Origin: Ambrosia x helenae
Taxonomy: Eukaryota; Streptophyta; Magnoliopsida; Asterales; Asteraceae
Direction: 5' to 3'
Length of the DNA stretch: 64,000 bases
Assembly (NCBI GenBank): GCA_030844895.1
Contig: CM061231.1
Coordinates: 130,791,023 to 130,855,022, forward strand
Shown here: positions 32,747-45,132 of the stretch, in pieces
How positions within the stretch are numbered: the stretch's first letter is position 1
How the letters are laid out: each line of letters starts with the position of its first letter
Translations under genes and position numbers: made by a program
Notes under the pieces: generated by a model
The model's input: only the letters and a program-made list of their open reading frames with translations
Told to the model about the DNA's origin: nothing
Databases searched by the model: none

Positions 32747-35700
32747 GCCCGCGACAACAACGAGGTGGTTAATGGTACGTTTCTCGTTAATAACCACTAT
32801 GCATCCATATTATTTGATTCGGGAGCTGATAAGTCATTTGTATCACTAAAGTTTGAACCCTTACTTAACTTACCCCAAACTAACCTAGAGGAACCTTTAG
32901 TGGTAGAGGTAGCTAATGGGAATTCTATCTCGATCGATTCTATTATTCGTAACTGTGTGTTGAACCTCGACGAACATACTTTCTCTATCGATCTCATCCC
33001 TATGCATCTTGGAAGTTTTGATGTCATAGTAGGCATGGATTGGTTGTCAACCCATCGTGCTGAAATTCTATGCTTTGAGAAAGTCATTCGCATTCCTCTC
33101 GAATCTGGTGATATTTTGAAGATCTATGGTGAGAAGCCTTGTTGCGAGCTTAAGCTCATGTCTTGTACTACTGCCCAAAAATACTTACGAAAGGGGTATA
33201 CGACTTTCTTAGCTAACATGATAGAAAAGAAGGACAAGGGCAAAAGTATCCAAGACATCTCAATCATTCGAGACTATCCTGAAGTCTTTCCAGAGGATTT
33301 ACCTGGCTTGCCTCCTGCTCGACAAGTGGAATTTAGGATTGATCTTGATCCTGGTGCAAATCCTGTCGCCAAAGCTCCTTATCGTCTTGCACCCTCTGAG
33401 ATGCAAGAACTTGCCAGTCAACTACAGGAACTTTCTGATAAAGGTTTCATTCGCCCCAGTTCTTCTCCATGGGGAGCCCCTGTCTTGTTCATTAAGAAGA
33501 AAGATGGATCTCTCAGGATGTGTATCGACTATCGCGAACTCAACAAACTCACCATCAAGAATCGTTATCCCTTGCCTAGGATTGACGATCTTTTCGATCA
33601 ACTTCAAGGAGCAACCCACTTCTCGAAGATTGATCTTCGTTCTGGTTATCATCAGCTTAGATTCTACGATGAAGATATTCCCAAGACAACCTTTCGTACA
33701 CGTTATGGCCATTATGCATTCATGGTCATGCCATTTGGATTGACCAACGCTCCCGCAGTGTTTATGGATTTAATGAATTGGGTTTGTAGACCCTACCTTG
33801 ACAAATTCGTGATCGTCTTCATCGATGACATTTTGATTTACTCAAAATCAAAGTCCGATCACGAACAACATCTCCACTCAATTTTGGGTCTCCTAAAGAA
33901 AGAACAACTGTATGCCAAGTTCTCGAAATGTGAATTTTGGCTTAAGGAAGTTCAATTTTTGGGACATGTCATTGATAGGAATGGAATTCATGTTGATCCC
34001 GCAAAGATCGAGGCTGTCAAAGATTGGAGTGTTCCTAAAGCACCAACAGAAGTCCGTTCCTTCCTTGGTTTGGCTGGTTATTATCGTCGATTCATTGCCA
34101 ACTTCTCTAAGATCGCTGTTCCTCTCACTGCCTTAACTCACAAGGGTAAACCCTATGAGTGGGGACCAAAGCAAGAGGAATCATTTGAAACTCTTAAGCT
34201 GAAACTCTGTGAAGCTCCTATCTTGTCTCTCCCTGATGGTAATGATGACTTCGTGGTCTATTGTGATGCATCAAACCAAGGTCTTGGTTGTGTTCTCATG
34301 CAACGAGGCAAAGTTATTGCTTATGCGTCTAGACAACTCAAGATTCACGAAAAGAATTATACCACCCATGATCTTGAATTGGGCGCTGTCGTCTTTGCTC
34401 TTAAGATTTGGAGAAACTATCTTTATGGAACCAAATGTGTGGTTTTCACGGACCACAAAAGTCTCCAACATGTCTTCGACCAGAAAAATCTTAACATGAG
34501 GCAACGGCGTTGGGTTGAGTTACTTAACGACTATGATTGCGAAATTCGCTACCATCCTGGCAAAGCGAATGTTGTGGCTGACGCACTCAGTCGTAAAGAG
34601 CGTACCAAACTTCATTGTGCGCGAGTTCGTACTGATCTTCAGGATCGTATCCTACAGGCTCAACATACTTCAGTCCCCCAAGGTAACATGTACGACGAAA
34701 TGTCTTGTGGTGCTGAGATTCAACTTGAAACCAAACATGATGGTCTACTCTATTTTCTTAATCAACTTTGGATCCCTGACCGTGATGATCTTCGTACCTT
34801 TCTTATGAACGAGACTCATAAGTCTCGTTATTCTATTCATCCTGGAGCTGACAAGATGTACCAAGATCTTCGTTATTCATATTGGTGGCTTGGTATGAAG
34901 AAAGATATTGCTCTTTTCGTTGCAAAATGCCTCACTTGTTCAAAGGTCAAGGCTGAACATCAAAGACCATCTGGTATGCTCGAACAACCAGAAATTCCTG
35001 TGTGGAAATGGGAGAGCATAGCAATGGACTTCATCACTAAACTCCCTCGTACACCCAAAGGTTTTGACAGCATTTGGGTAATCGTCGATCGTTTGACCAA
35101 GTCAGCCCATTTCTTACCTATTCGTGAGAAGTATTCTGTGGAAAGGTTGGAAAAGATGTACGTAAGTGAAATCGTATGTCGTCATGGTATACCTTTGGAC
35201 ATTATCTCTGATCGTGATGGCCGTTTCACTTCTTACTTTTGGGACTCTTTACAAGACGCTTTGGGTACCAAGTTAAACCTGAGCACTGCTTATCACCCTC
35301 AAACAGATGGTCAGATTGAACAGACCATCCAGACACTTGAGGATATGCTCAGGGCATGTGTCATTGATTTTGGTGGCGCATGGGATTCTCATCTTCCTTT
35401 GGTCGAGTTTTCATACAACAACAGTTATCATGCCAGCATTAACATGGCTCCTTTCGAGGCACTCTATGGTCGTAAATGTCGTTCACCTGTCTGTTGGACT
35501 GAGGTTGGTGAAGCCCAGATTACTGGACCCGAACTGATCCAGGAAACCACAGATAAAATCAAACTCATTTAGGATAATCTTCTCAAGGCTAGAAGTCGTT
35601 AGAAGAGCTATGCTGATAAACGTCGTAAGCCCTTGGAATTTCAAGTCGAGGACCTTGTACTTCTTAAGGTATCCCCTTGGAAGGGAGTGATTCGCTTCGG

Positions 35701-36100
35701 TAGAAAGGGAAAACTAGCTCCTCGATACGTAGGTCCATTCAAAGTTCTTGACAGGATTGGAAAAGTGGCTTACAAACTTGATCTTCCACCAGAGCTAAGC
35801 AATGTTCACCCAACCTTTCATGTTTCGAACCTCAAGAAATGCTTAGCAGATGAGAACCTCCATGTCCCTCTTGAAGATGTGCAGATCGATGAAACTATGC
35901 ACATTGTCGAGAAACCCGTCGAGATCGTAGATACTGGAGTTAAGAAACTCAAGCGCAGCCGCATACCGATCGTTAAGGTTCGTTGGGAATCTAAACGAGG
36001 TCCAGAGTTCACTTAGGAACTCAAGGACCAGATGAAGTCTAAATACCCACATCTTTTTCCACCAGACTCTCCAACTCCAACTTCGGGACGAACTTCCTAA
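32747..36100 (+). pseudogene. Chromovirus pol with C-terminal chromodomain, three stops
   Basis: One frame from ARDNNEVVNG (32747) to TAA 36098-36100. Protease: LFDSGADKSFVS near 32812. Reverse transcriptase: MPFGLTNAPAVFM near 33730, catalytic VFIDDILIYS near 33817. RNase H: CDASNQGLGCVLM near 34264. Integrase: zinc finger ending CLTCSK near 34933; catalytic residues in MDFIT (35026), SDRDGRF (35208) and GQIEQT (35315), spacing D-35-E. A chromodomain-type end lies at 35880-36060 (VDTGVKKLKRSRIPIVKVRW). TAG codons at 35570, 35600 and 36014 interrupt it. The first two look like CAG to TAG changes and the third like TGG to TAG. All domains are otherwise recognisable. Confidence 0.92.
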
Positions 36101-36113
36101 AAGTAGGGGAGAC
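36101..36113 (+). promoter_or_regulatory. Chromovirus polypurine tract
   Basis: AAGTAGGGGAGAC directly before the 3' LTR, the usual primer for plus-strand DNA synthesis. The minus-strand element at 48955-54477 has a closely similar tract next to its 3' LTR. Confidence 0.85.
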
Positions 36114-38662
36114 TGTAACATTTCGCATTTAATACATGTACGTTACGATTATTTTGAATAAAACGTCAAGTTTCATCATTATTCGTCTTTTAAAATATTT
36201 TTGTGACTCATTTGGACCCTAATACAATACTATATATGTATATTATGCATATATATGTGGAATTATTATCAAAAAATAAATGGCTTGGGCCGGGATTCGA
36301 ACCCGAGCCCACAGCCGGGTCACCAAACGCAGACAACACAACCAACTGGGCTACACAAGACTTGTGGTTTATCTCCAACCTGTTTTAAATATATAGTGTA
36401 TTACTATATTGACAGTTGACTTAGAAAGTCAACTGTGACATCGAATTTCCATAATTAACACATTCAATCGCGTCTTAATCCTGATTTGGTATGATTGGTG
36501 ATTGGTCTGGTTATTACGCGTCCTTTACACGCCGAATGGTGGTCAGAACATACCAATTTTATGCAAATTTACGCGTCATTACATTCATAGCGAATCAACT
36601 TACCCAATTCATCAACCCGACCCTCTCCCTATAAATTGAACCTCCCAATTCATTCTAAACTCGCCGAAACCTCTCTCCCTATCTTTAATTTCTGTTTCTA
36701 AATCATCTTTTGAAGCATTGAGTTCGTGTTTGACTTTTCAGTTGACCGGACATATAACGCGATTCGTATTTGTAAGTGTTTTTTTGTTATGGGTTTTGAT
36801 CTTCGGCCTATACATAACAATAACCGTATGTCCAATTGGGTTATTGTTGTGTAATTCGAATTATTGATAGGCTAGGGCACGATTGGGTTTGATTTGGGGA
36901 AGAACACCTTTCTGAACATGATTATATATTTTAAACTGACAGGAATCAAACACAACCACTGATCTAGATCAAGTGGTTGTGTCTGATGTTTACGAGCCAA
37001 AGCACACGGGTTCGAGTCCCACAATCAGCGGTTTTATTCTTTTTCTCTTAAAAAAAGATTCTAAATCAGATTTCACATATACCATATAATCAATTATAAG
37101 TCTAATCTATTCGTTCTCAGGGTCCAGACCAGTTTGTCTGGGCTTGTGATTTAAAACACACGAACCGGCCAAGGGCCCGGGTTCGATTCCCAGCATCATC
37201 AACCATTTTTTTTACATCATTTAAGCTTTATAAATATTCTCTTTTATTTTTAAAATCAGTTTTAAAATATTAAAACTACTTTATAAATTTTACAAAAATT
37301 ATTTATTTAATATATATAATAAATAATTCAAGTTTATTCTATTTTATTTATAAAATTCTATAAAAATATAAAAACAATTATATAAATTTCCACAAAAAAT
37401 ATTCTGAGCTTATATAACATTAAATTTTTCTGAAATGATTTTTGTTTCTGAAAAATCATTTGTTTAATATTTTTGACCAATTTTTTTTTAGGTTTAATCA
37501 TAAATAAATCATAATAAATTCATTTTTCAATATTTTCGCACCAAAATTTTATATAAATTATTTCTATTTATTTAGAACAGAAATACAATTTTTAATTTAA
37601 AAAATATTTAATTTTAATATTTTTAAATATTAAAGTTATATGTTGACAATTTGTAATAAATAGATTTAATATTCTATTTTTAAGAAAATAATTTTATAAA
37701 AAATTAAAACTTTATATTGTGACCATCTTTAATTTAAAATTTACAAAAAGACTTTTGTTTAATTATTTATCAAATTTCTCTTATTTATTAAACATTTTAT
37801 TTATTAATCAAACGAATACTTATCCCCAATTCGAAACCCTAGAAAATATTTGTAGACTAGATAGACTTAGACTTATTTGTTACCTTATACATAGGGTAAT
37901 ACTTGGCATCTTTGGGGCTACACTTATACTTTTTCTCGCGACTTAATACTTTGCTAAGGTGAGTTTACGTAACAATGTTTATGCAATTCTTTATACTTGC
38001 AACATTATACTTAAGCAATTCCACATACATGTCTAGTTGTAAACTTTAATGCCTCATGATTTAGACAGCAACAACAGTTTCAACAAGTTTCAACAATACA
38101 TAATCATTAGCTATGGCCAAGCCGGCGATACTCAATAATAGATCTATTGGATTGACAATCCCACCTAGATTCGTTGACCATCTTTTATGGGGAGCGCGGG
38201 TGATTGTTATCGTTCCAACATATTATTAAGGTGAACCGTGGATGACCGGATGGACCCAAACTAGTCGGAGGGTTGATTATGTCGATTCAACATTTCATGT
38301 TTATTCATGTAGACTTAAACTTACGATAGACATATGAATTGCTAAACTTTTATTCTTAAACTTAAATGCTTGACATGGCTTATGTATTCTCACCAACTTC
38401 TAGTTGACCCCCCCATTTTTACAACTCAACAGGAAATAATGATGCGTGAAGACTAGAGTGTTAGCATGAGAAGACAAACTGAAGTTTATGCTTATTTGGT
38501 TATTTTGATGTATTAGATTTCCATTTAAAACTTATTATGTATTTTCACTTTTGGATATTTGCACTTTAAATTATTTCCAATTAAAATTTGATTACCATGT
38601 GCTACTGTATACTCATTCTTACGTGACACCTCGATGTTTCCGCCATCGGTTGGGGTGTTACA
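36114..38662 (+). repeat. Chromovirus 3' LTR
   Basis: 2,549 bp, TGTAACATTT...GGGGTGTTACA, followed by the target duplication CCCTG. It differs from the 5' LTR by scattered substitutions, small indels in homopolymers (for example a shorter C run at 38407-38413) and a ~64-bp deletion near 37300. The element is therefore not a very recent insertion. Confidence 0.92.
36282..37195. promoter_or_regulatory. tRNA-like modules 1-3 in 3' LTR
   Basis: The same three modules as in the 5' LTR. B boxes are at 36293-36303 (minus, GGTTCGAATCC), 37009-37019 (plus, GGTTCGAGTCC) and 37180-37190 (plus, GGTTCGATTCC), all unchanged. The palindrome at module 2 is 36956-36976. Confidence 0.68.
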
Positions 38663-39103
38663 CCCTGTTCTCGTTTTCCTGGCCCACGTTGATGGCCTGG
38701 TCTTCTGGTAAGGCCCATGCTGCTTGCTGGGTTGGGTTATTTACTGGTTAAAGTAGCAGATTTGTAGGCCGGTTGGTATGTATCTTGGGCTTTTGGTTTT
38801 GGTCCGTAGGGAAGGCCCTCTGCTTTGGGTTAGTTGGCGATTGGAAGGCCCACTTTTGGGTTTTTATTTTCTAGTTGTTTGTTTGTATTTAGTTTGTTTT
38901 GGTAGAAATGTATATATAACCTACTTGATCGGTTAGAGGTTTAGTAGGTGTAGTATGTATTTCTCGTTATAGAGGTTCCCGAAGCCTGTTTTGGAGGTGT
39001 CCTCTTTTAGGAGTTCTCGGGGGTATGCCCTCTTAAAACCTGTACAATCACCATTTTGGGAATATAGTTTGCCGGGCATTGCCCATTACCCCCCAAAAAA
39101 AAA
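38663..39103 (+). other. LINE L-4 3' UTR, right segment, and poly(A)
   Basis: The 3' UTR resumes after the chromovirus. It has four TGGGCY/RGCCCA motifs (near 38681, 38710, 38787 and 38848) and a TATA-like TATATATAA at ~38910. The terminal palindromes are GGGGGTATGCCC (39019-39030) and GGGCATTGCCC (39074-39084). Nine A (39095-39103) end the element, and the next LINE's telomere-like repeats begin at once. Confidence 0.75.
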
Positions 39104-39340
39104 CCCTAAACCCTAAACCCCAAACCCTAAACCCCAAACCCCAAACCTCAAACCCCAAACCCCAAACCCCAAACCCGAAACCCGAAACCTGAAACCCTAA
39201 ACCCTAAACCCTAAGGAAAATCATTTGTGTGTTTTGTTTCTCTCTCTAATTTCTCTCTTTAGGATTCTCTCTCAAGCGGTCGATGCTTCTTTCTCCTTCC
39301 CTCACCTTCTAAAACTGACTTTTGTGCTTTTTCCTTGCCA
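39104..39340 (+). promoter_or_regulatory. 5' end and leader of LINE L-5 with telomere-like repeats
   Basis: About 110 bases of CCCTAAA, CCCCAAA and CCCGAAA repeats (39104-39213) are followed by GGAAAATCATTTG, a CT-rich leader (TCTCTCTCTAATTTCTCTC) and the ORF1 ATG at 39341. This is the longest telomere-like block in the window. The variants are grouped rather than random, which suggests local expansion of single units. Confidence 0.75.
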
Positions 39341-40612
39341 ATGATTCCTTCAACCGGTGGGAGCTCCCCACCGGATCCTTCTTCATTGAATTCCGCCCCT
39401 AATTCCACAGATGGTACCCACTCTCGTCGCATGTCTACTAGGTCAGGAGGTTCCAACAAGAATCGTGAAGGAAATGTGAATTCTGGGTCAATTTCGGAGC
39501 CTATTCCAAGGAATGAGAAAAGTTGAAGTGTCCATAAACAGCCAAACTCCGATCCTCATCGACAACCTTTGGCTAACCTAAGTGCAAATGAGGTATTACA
39601 ACTTCCGAACCCGAATTTGCTCCAATCTGCAGGTAATTCCAACTCCTACTCCTTATGTACTGATAATAATCTTGAAAATTGTCAAATGGATGTGGATGGG
39701 GTGGGCTAGGCTTGATTGTGCTGGAAAAGAGCCTGTTTCATTTGATGCTGCAGTCCGCCTATTGAATGAACATCAATCGCCTGACCCAAACATGGTGACG
39801 CCGTCTAAATCCCCTTGCACCCTTAATGAGGTTAACATGGAGGTCCCAACTCCAGAAAGGGTATTGGACTTTGATATGGTTAGTGAGGAGGTTGTGGTAA
39901 CCCGGGGTGATATCACAAAACAGAGTAATGGGGTTGGGGTGACCCAGACAGAGGAGACTGAGCCTAGGTATCGCACCGGCAATAGTGGGCAATGGTCTGC
40001 TGGCAGCCGTCCAAATGCGTGGGCTCCAAATCATAGAACTGGTCTCTCCATTGCTGAAAGGATTAAACAGAGTAGAGAGTCGGCTAGAGTTAAAATTGCC
40101 TATTATCCCCCAACTATAACTGCAGAAGGTAAGAGCCGAATCATGGTTACGAAGGAGGACATGGTCAAATCTGCAAAGGTTTATTTGTTGCACCTCTATG
40201 GGTACTTTCCGGGTACTTCGATGGACTTTACTAGAGTGAACTACTGCCTTAAAAGGGATTGGCAGGCCTACGACATTGCTGAAATTACCAAAAGTCCAGC
40301 TGGGTACTTCTACTTTAAATTTAAAAGTGAACAGGGAATGAATGCAGTTCTGGAACGAGAACCATGGTTTGTTAATAACATTCCCTTGTGTATCAAGAAG
40401 TGGAAACCGGGAGAGTGTCTGGAAAAGTCTGAACCATCCACAGTTCCACTATGGGTTACAGCCTCGAATGTCCCACTGGAATTGTGGACGGACACAGGTA
40501 TCTGCAAAATTATGAGTGGCACAGGGGTTTCGTTGCTGATGGACAGAGTTACAGAGGAAAGATGTCCTGAACAATCTGGTAAAATGGGTTATGCGCAGAT
40601 GTTGGTGGATGT
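39341..40612 (+). pseudogene. LINE L-5 ORF1, broken and 3'-truncated
   Basis: ORF1 starts at MIPSTGGSSPPDPSS. A TGA at 39524-39526 (L-6 has an AGA-type codon here) and a frame break near 39708 interrupt it. The DUF4283-like part then runs in another frame: AERIKQSRESARVKIAYYPPT, LYGYFPGTSMDF, GYFYFKFKSEQGMNAVL, NVPLELWTDTGICKIM. The copy stops at LVDV (about 40612), before the zinc knuckle, and is joined to a degenerate CCTAAATCCTAAACACTAAACCC block that begins L-6. It is a tandem partner of 40640-42040, nearly identical over its length. Confidence 0.82.
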
Positions 40613-40774
40613 AACTCTGTTCCTAAATCCTAAACACTAAACCCTAAGGAAAATCATTTGTCTGTTTTGTTTCTCTCTCTAATTTCTCTCTCTAGGATTC
40701 TCTCTCAAGCGGCCGATGCTTCTTTCTCCCTCCCTCACCTTCTAAAACTGAATTCTGTGCTTTTTTCCTTGCCA
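40613..40774 (+). promoter_or_regulatory. 5' end and leader of LINE L-6
   Basis: Degenerate telomere-like CCTAAATCCTAAACACTAAACCCTAA (to about 40648), then GGAAAATCATTTG and a CT-rich leader, as in L-4 and L-5. No poly(A) precedes it, so the L-5/L-6 joint is a different kind of junction from L-3/L-4 and L-4/L-5. Confidence 0.7.
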
Positions 40775-42400
40775 ATGATTCCTTCAACCGGTGGGAGCTC
40801 CCCACCGGATCCTTCTTCATTGAATTCCGCCCCTAATTCCACAGATGGTACCCATTCTCGTCGCATGTCTACTAGGTCAGGAGGTTCCAACAAGAATCGT
40901 GAAGGAAATGTGAATTCTGGGTCAATTTCGGAGCCTATTCCAAGGAATCAGAACAGTAGAAGTGTCCATAAACAGCCAAACTCCGATCCTCATCGACAAC
41001 CTTTGGCTAACCTAAGCGCAAATGAGGTATTACAACTTTCGAACCCGAATTTGCTCCAATCTGCAGGTAATTCCAACTCCCACTCCTTATGTACCGTTAA
41101 TAATCCTGAAAATTGTCAAATGGATGTGGATGGGATGGGCTAGGCTCGCTTGTTGCTGGAAAAGAGCCTGTTTCCTTTGATGCGGCAGTCCGCCTATTGA
41201 ATGAACATCAATCGCCTGACCCAAACATGGTGACACCGTCTAAATCCCCTTGCGCCCTTAATGAGGTTAACATGGAGGTCCTAACTCCAGCAAGGGTATT
41301 GGACTTTGATATGGTTAGTGAGGAACCCGGGTGATATCACAAAACAGAGTAATAGGGTTGGGGTGACCCAGACAGAGGAGACTGAGCCTGGGTATCACAC
41401 CGGCAATAGTGGGCAATGGTCTGCTGGCAGCCGTCCAAATGCGTGGGCTCCAAATCATAGAACTGGTCTCTCCATTGCTGAAAGGATTAAACAGAGCAGA
41501 GAGTCGGTTAGTGTTAAAATTGCCTATTATCCCCCAACTATAACTGCAAAAGGTAAGAGCCGAATCATGGTTACGAAGGAGGACATGGTCAAATCTGCAA
41601 AGGTTTATTCGTTGCACCTCTATCGGTACTTTTTGGGTACTTCGATGGACTTTACTAGAGTGAACTACTGCCTTAAAAGGGATTGGCAGGCCTACGACAT
41701 TGCTAAAATTACCAAAAGTCCAGCTGGGTACTTCTACTTTAAATTTAAAAGTGAACAGGGAATGAATGCAGTTCTGGAAGGAGGACCTTGGTTTGTTAAT
41801 AACATTCCCTTGTGTATCAAGAAGTGGAAACCGGGAGAGTGTCTGGAAAAGTCTGAACCATCCACAGTTCCACTATGGGTTACAGCCTAGAATGTCCCAC
41901 TGGAATTGTGGACGGACACAGGTATCTGCAAAATTATGAGTGGCATAGGGGTTCCGTTGCTGATGGACAGAGTTACAGAGGAAAGATGTGTTGAACAATC
42001 TGGTAAAATAGGTTATGCGCGGATGTTGGTGGATGTTAAAGCTGAGCTAAACCTGCCTACAGAAGTGGAAGCTGAATTCCCAACGGAAGAAGGTATGCCA
42101 CCTAGGATTGGGACAATTAAAGTGGATTACCACTGGAAACCTGCGTTATGCAAGCATTGTGTTGCTTTCGACCACTCCTTTAAACAATGCACTATGAGAA
42201 CCAAATCTGCAGAGGAATTAGCTGAGTTGGCTGTGTTAAAGGAGAAAAAGGAGGCTAGCATACGCCAAGCTCAGAATCATTGGGAAGCAGATGACGGTTA
42301 CACCATGGTTACGCGAAAGGGCAAGGGCAAAAAGATGACTTCTAATAGTTCAGGTATGGCTGCAGTGAAGCAAATGTATGTCCAGGTTCAAAACAATAAA
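40775..42400 (+). pseudogene. LINE L-6 ORF1, first segment (broken)
   Basis: Starts at ATG 40775. Lesions: TAG at 41141-41143 with a frame change (shared with L-5), an 11-base deletion near 41330, and TAG at 41888-41890 where L-5 has TCG. The DUF4283-like region spans about 41480-42110. The zinc knuckle CKHCVAFDHSFKQC lies near 42150. The segment ends in the 20-bp duplication 42381-42400 at the composite insertion. ORF1 continues in frame at 56825 (after the second copy of the 20 bp) and again at 63136 after the copia element. ORF2 follows at 63477. Confidence 0.83.
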
Positions 42401-42404
42401 AAAG

Positions 42405-42470
42405 GGCTCGTCCTTTTATTGCAACTAAACCCTAATCTCAACGAAGAAGACGATCGAAGAACATCAAATT
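42405..42470 (+). repeat. 66-bp direct repeat, left copy
   Basis: GGCTCGTCCTTTTATTGC... to ...AACATCAAATT. It matches 55485-55551 with one T indel in 66-67 bases. The segment resembles plant gene leader sequence (AAACCCTAATC, GAAGAAGACGATCG) but I cannot assign it. An AT-rich joint (42471-42536) follows, with TA and TG runs and nothing else recognisable. Confidence 0.85.
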
Positions 42471-42536
42471 TAAAATATATATACATATATATATGTGTGT
42501 GTTTGTTTTTTTATATATGTTTTGAACATCTTAAAC

Positions 42537-45108
42537 TAATAATTATTCAGTAAAACGTTGCGTTTTGACACTCCAATATGTTTTTTTTTAAAAAATATAT
42601 TTGTGACATATTTGGGCTTATATAACCACATTATATACTTAGGATAATATAATAACAGCAAATTTCCCAAAAGAAAAATATATGCTTGGGCCGGGACTCG
42701 AACCCGCGCTCAAGCCGGTTCAACCTACACCCACATGTCAACCATCTGGGCTACAGCCCATGATGTATTCATAACCAAACAACAAATATATTAACCTTCC
42801 CTAATTTGTACACAATTGACTTAGAAAGTCAACCAGCGATCCAATGCTTCCCAATTCAATTCAATCCCGAAAATTTCTCGTCTCAATTTCATTCTTCTTT
42901 CCATAATTTGTTTGCGCGTGATCATTAACATATGAGCTGTTAATTTGACTGATTAAAGGCCATTATAACCTTCTTAATCGACACAAATCAAAATCCTATA
43001 AATACCTGTTATTATTCCAATCAAACTTGCACCTACACTCAAGCTATAGCGACTAAAAGAACCCCCTTATAATAACCCTCTGTCGTGCTATCAATCGTCC
43101 AGAATCGAAGCATTTTGGTTCGTGGCTCGTGCTCGATCTGCAGCGACATTAGGTAAATCTCAATCCAAATTGTAGGGTCCTTTAGGGTCGATTCATGGTA
43201 GGGATTAAAAGCCCTATCATTTTCTCAGTCACCTGTATCGATTTCGTAATCTATTGAAGGATTAAAAAAAACTAGGGTTCTTAATAATATATTGGGGAAG
43301 ATGATGCCTATTAACGCCATTTTATATATGTTCTGAAACAAATTCATAACAACCACCTGAGCTAGTTCAGGTGGGTGAGTCACGTGTTATTAAGCAAAAG
43401 GACTGGGGTTCGATTCTGAGCACTAGCATTCTTTTTTTAAGTGATAATATTATCAAACACATAGGATATATATAAGATTGAATCCATATCAAACTCGTTC
43501 ACGGGGTATACACCAGACGGTCTAGGTTTGTGATTTAAGGCTTTGACTCGGCCATGGACTCGGGTTCGAGTCCCGACATCAAAAAACAAATTTTTAAAGC
43601 TTTCTTTTATATTTATATTTTGATACTCTTTTAAAAATAATTTTTTAAATACTAAAAGTGTCTTAAAAATTCTATAAAAATTATTTTAAGTAGATTTCAT
43701 GACAAAGTTTATAATACAATTTTTAGATTTCCAAAAATAATTTATTTAATATATATTATAAATATTACAAGTTTATTCATTTATAATTTTAAAATTCTAT
43801 AAAAATATGTAAACGTTCTTATAAAATTCCACAAAAATTATTCTAAACTTGTAGAACTATAAGCATTTCAGAAATAAACTTTATTTCAGAAAAATCATTC
43901 ATTTCATATTTTTAATTAATTTTTGTTATTTTAAACCATAAATAAATCATAATAAATTCATTTTACAATATTTTTATCCCAAAATTTTACATAAATTATT
44001 TCTGTTCATTTAGAACCGAAATATAAATTTTAATTTGAAATTTCTTTAATTTTAATATTTTTAGATATTAAAATCATATTTTGACAAATAGGAATAAATA
44101 TACTAAATATTCAATTTTTTGAGAAAATAATGTTATAAACATTATTTTCATACTTAAATTCTTATAATACAACCATCTTAATCAAGATTTTAGTAAAAGT
44201 TCTTTTATGTTATTTATTTTCCTAAATCTCTTTATTTATTTATTTATTAACAATTTATCTAAATCAATGATTAATCAATTATCAATCCCCAAATTAGGAA
44301 CCCTAGAACTACTTGTAGACTAGAAGACTTAGACTTATTCTATTGCTTTTAACTTAGGATAATACTTGGAATCGTTGTGCCACATTTATTCTATATCAAA
44401 GGATTCAACACTATCATTAAGGTGAGTTTACATAGCCCCTTTTTCTGTTTTAACATTTTGGGGTGAAACATGTTTAAACATTTTATACACTATCATTTAC
44501 TCATTCTTACATTGTTGAAACTTGTGATTCATTTACACTATCATTTACTCATTCTATCATTTGACTGTAACAAAAAGACACAGTACAATCATTAACATTG
44601 ATCAAGCCGCCTGTTTAGATTATAGCGCTATAGGTCTGACAAACCCATCCCCCCGTATAAATTCAGGGATGATCGATAACAGTTACACTTTACTAACTTG
44701 CGAGTTAAGTCTCAGTCGACACAAGGTTTGATTGTACAAAAGACGCATTGTTACATGTCGGACTCATATTCTATCATTACTCATTATTATACTTCAACTA
44801 TGATTGCTATACAACATATTGTTTTCAACTATATGCAAAACCTATGTATTCTCACCAACTATTTATAGTTGACCCCCATCTTTCCAACTTAACATGTTTC
44901 AGGTTTATATGCTATTGGAAGTTGTACAAGTCTTGGAACACATAGGAGCTTTGGACCTAGTTTAAATAAATCAACTTTTGTAATCCTTACTTGTAAGATG
45001 AATTGTAAATTGTTTAATATTATTCAACTTTCATTTAGTACCATGAGCTATTGAACAATCATCACTACGTGACACCTCGATGTTTCCGCCATTGGTTGGG
45101 GTGTTACA
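42537..45108 (+). repeat. Old 5'-truncated LTR related to the chromovirus LTR
   Basis: From AATTATTCAGTAAAACG (42537) to GGGGTGTTACA (45108) the sequence parallels the chromovirus LTRs: the same order of tRNA-like modules, A/T-rich middle, ACTTGTAGACTAG block (~44310), and CGTGACACCTCGATGTTTCCGCCATTGG end. It is clearly diverged. The first ~35 bases are not recognisable, and no duplication can be seen on the left. It abuts the last 24 bases of a LINE ORF1 on the right. Confidence 0.82.
42684..43584. promoter_or_regulatory. tRNA-like modules 1-3 in the old LTR
   Basis: Module 1 (minus): B box GGTTCGAGTCC (42704-42694) and A box TAGCCCAGATGG (42753-42742). Module 2 (plus): B-box-like GGTTCGATTCT (43407-43417) with the palindrome 43353-43374. 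Module 3 (plus): B box GGTTCGAGTCC (43563-43573). Order, orientation and spacing match the chromovirus LTRs, although the surrounding sequence has diverged. Confidence 0.66.
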
Positions 45109-45132
45109 GCACAAACCCCCAAGGCAGTTTAA

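Larger units (their letters stand above)
29699..38662 (+). mobile_element. Ty3/gypsy chromovirus (Tekay/Del type), gag-deleted
   Basis: A complete insertion: TSD CCCTG on both sides, two long LTRs (2,622 and 2,549 bp) with TGTAACA...TGTTACA ends, a PBS for initiator tRNA-Met, pol with protease, reverse transcriptase, RNase H and integrase, a C-terminal chromodomain, and a polypurine tract. Only ~450 bp lie between PBS and protease; the capsid part of gag is missing. Pol has three nonsense codons. The element cannot move by itself. A chromodomain in this group usually guides insertion to heterochromatin. Confidence 0.93.

Noticed and set aside
39104..39213. True telomere or ancient chromosome-end fusion
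   Set aside because: The repeats are short, degenerate, and occur at the same place in four LINE copies, so they belong to the element.
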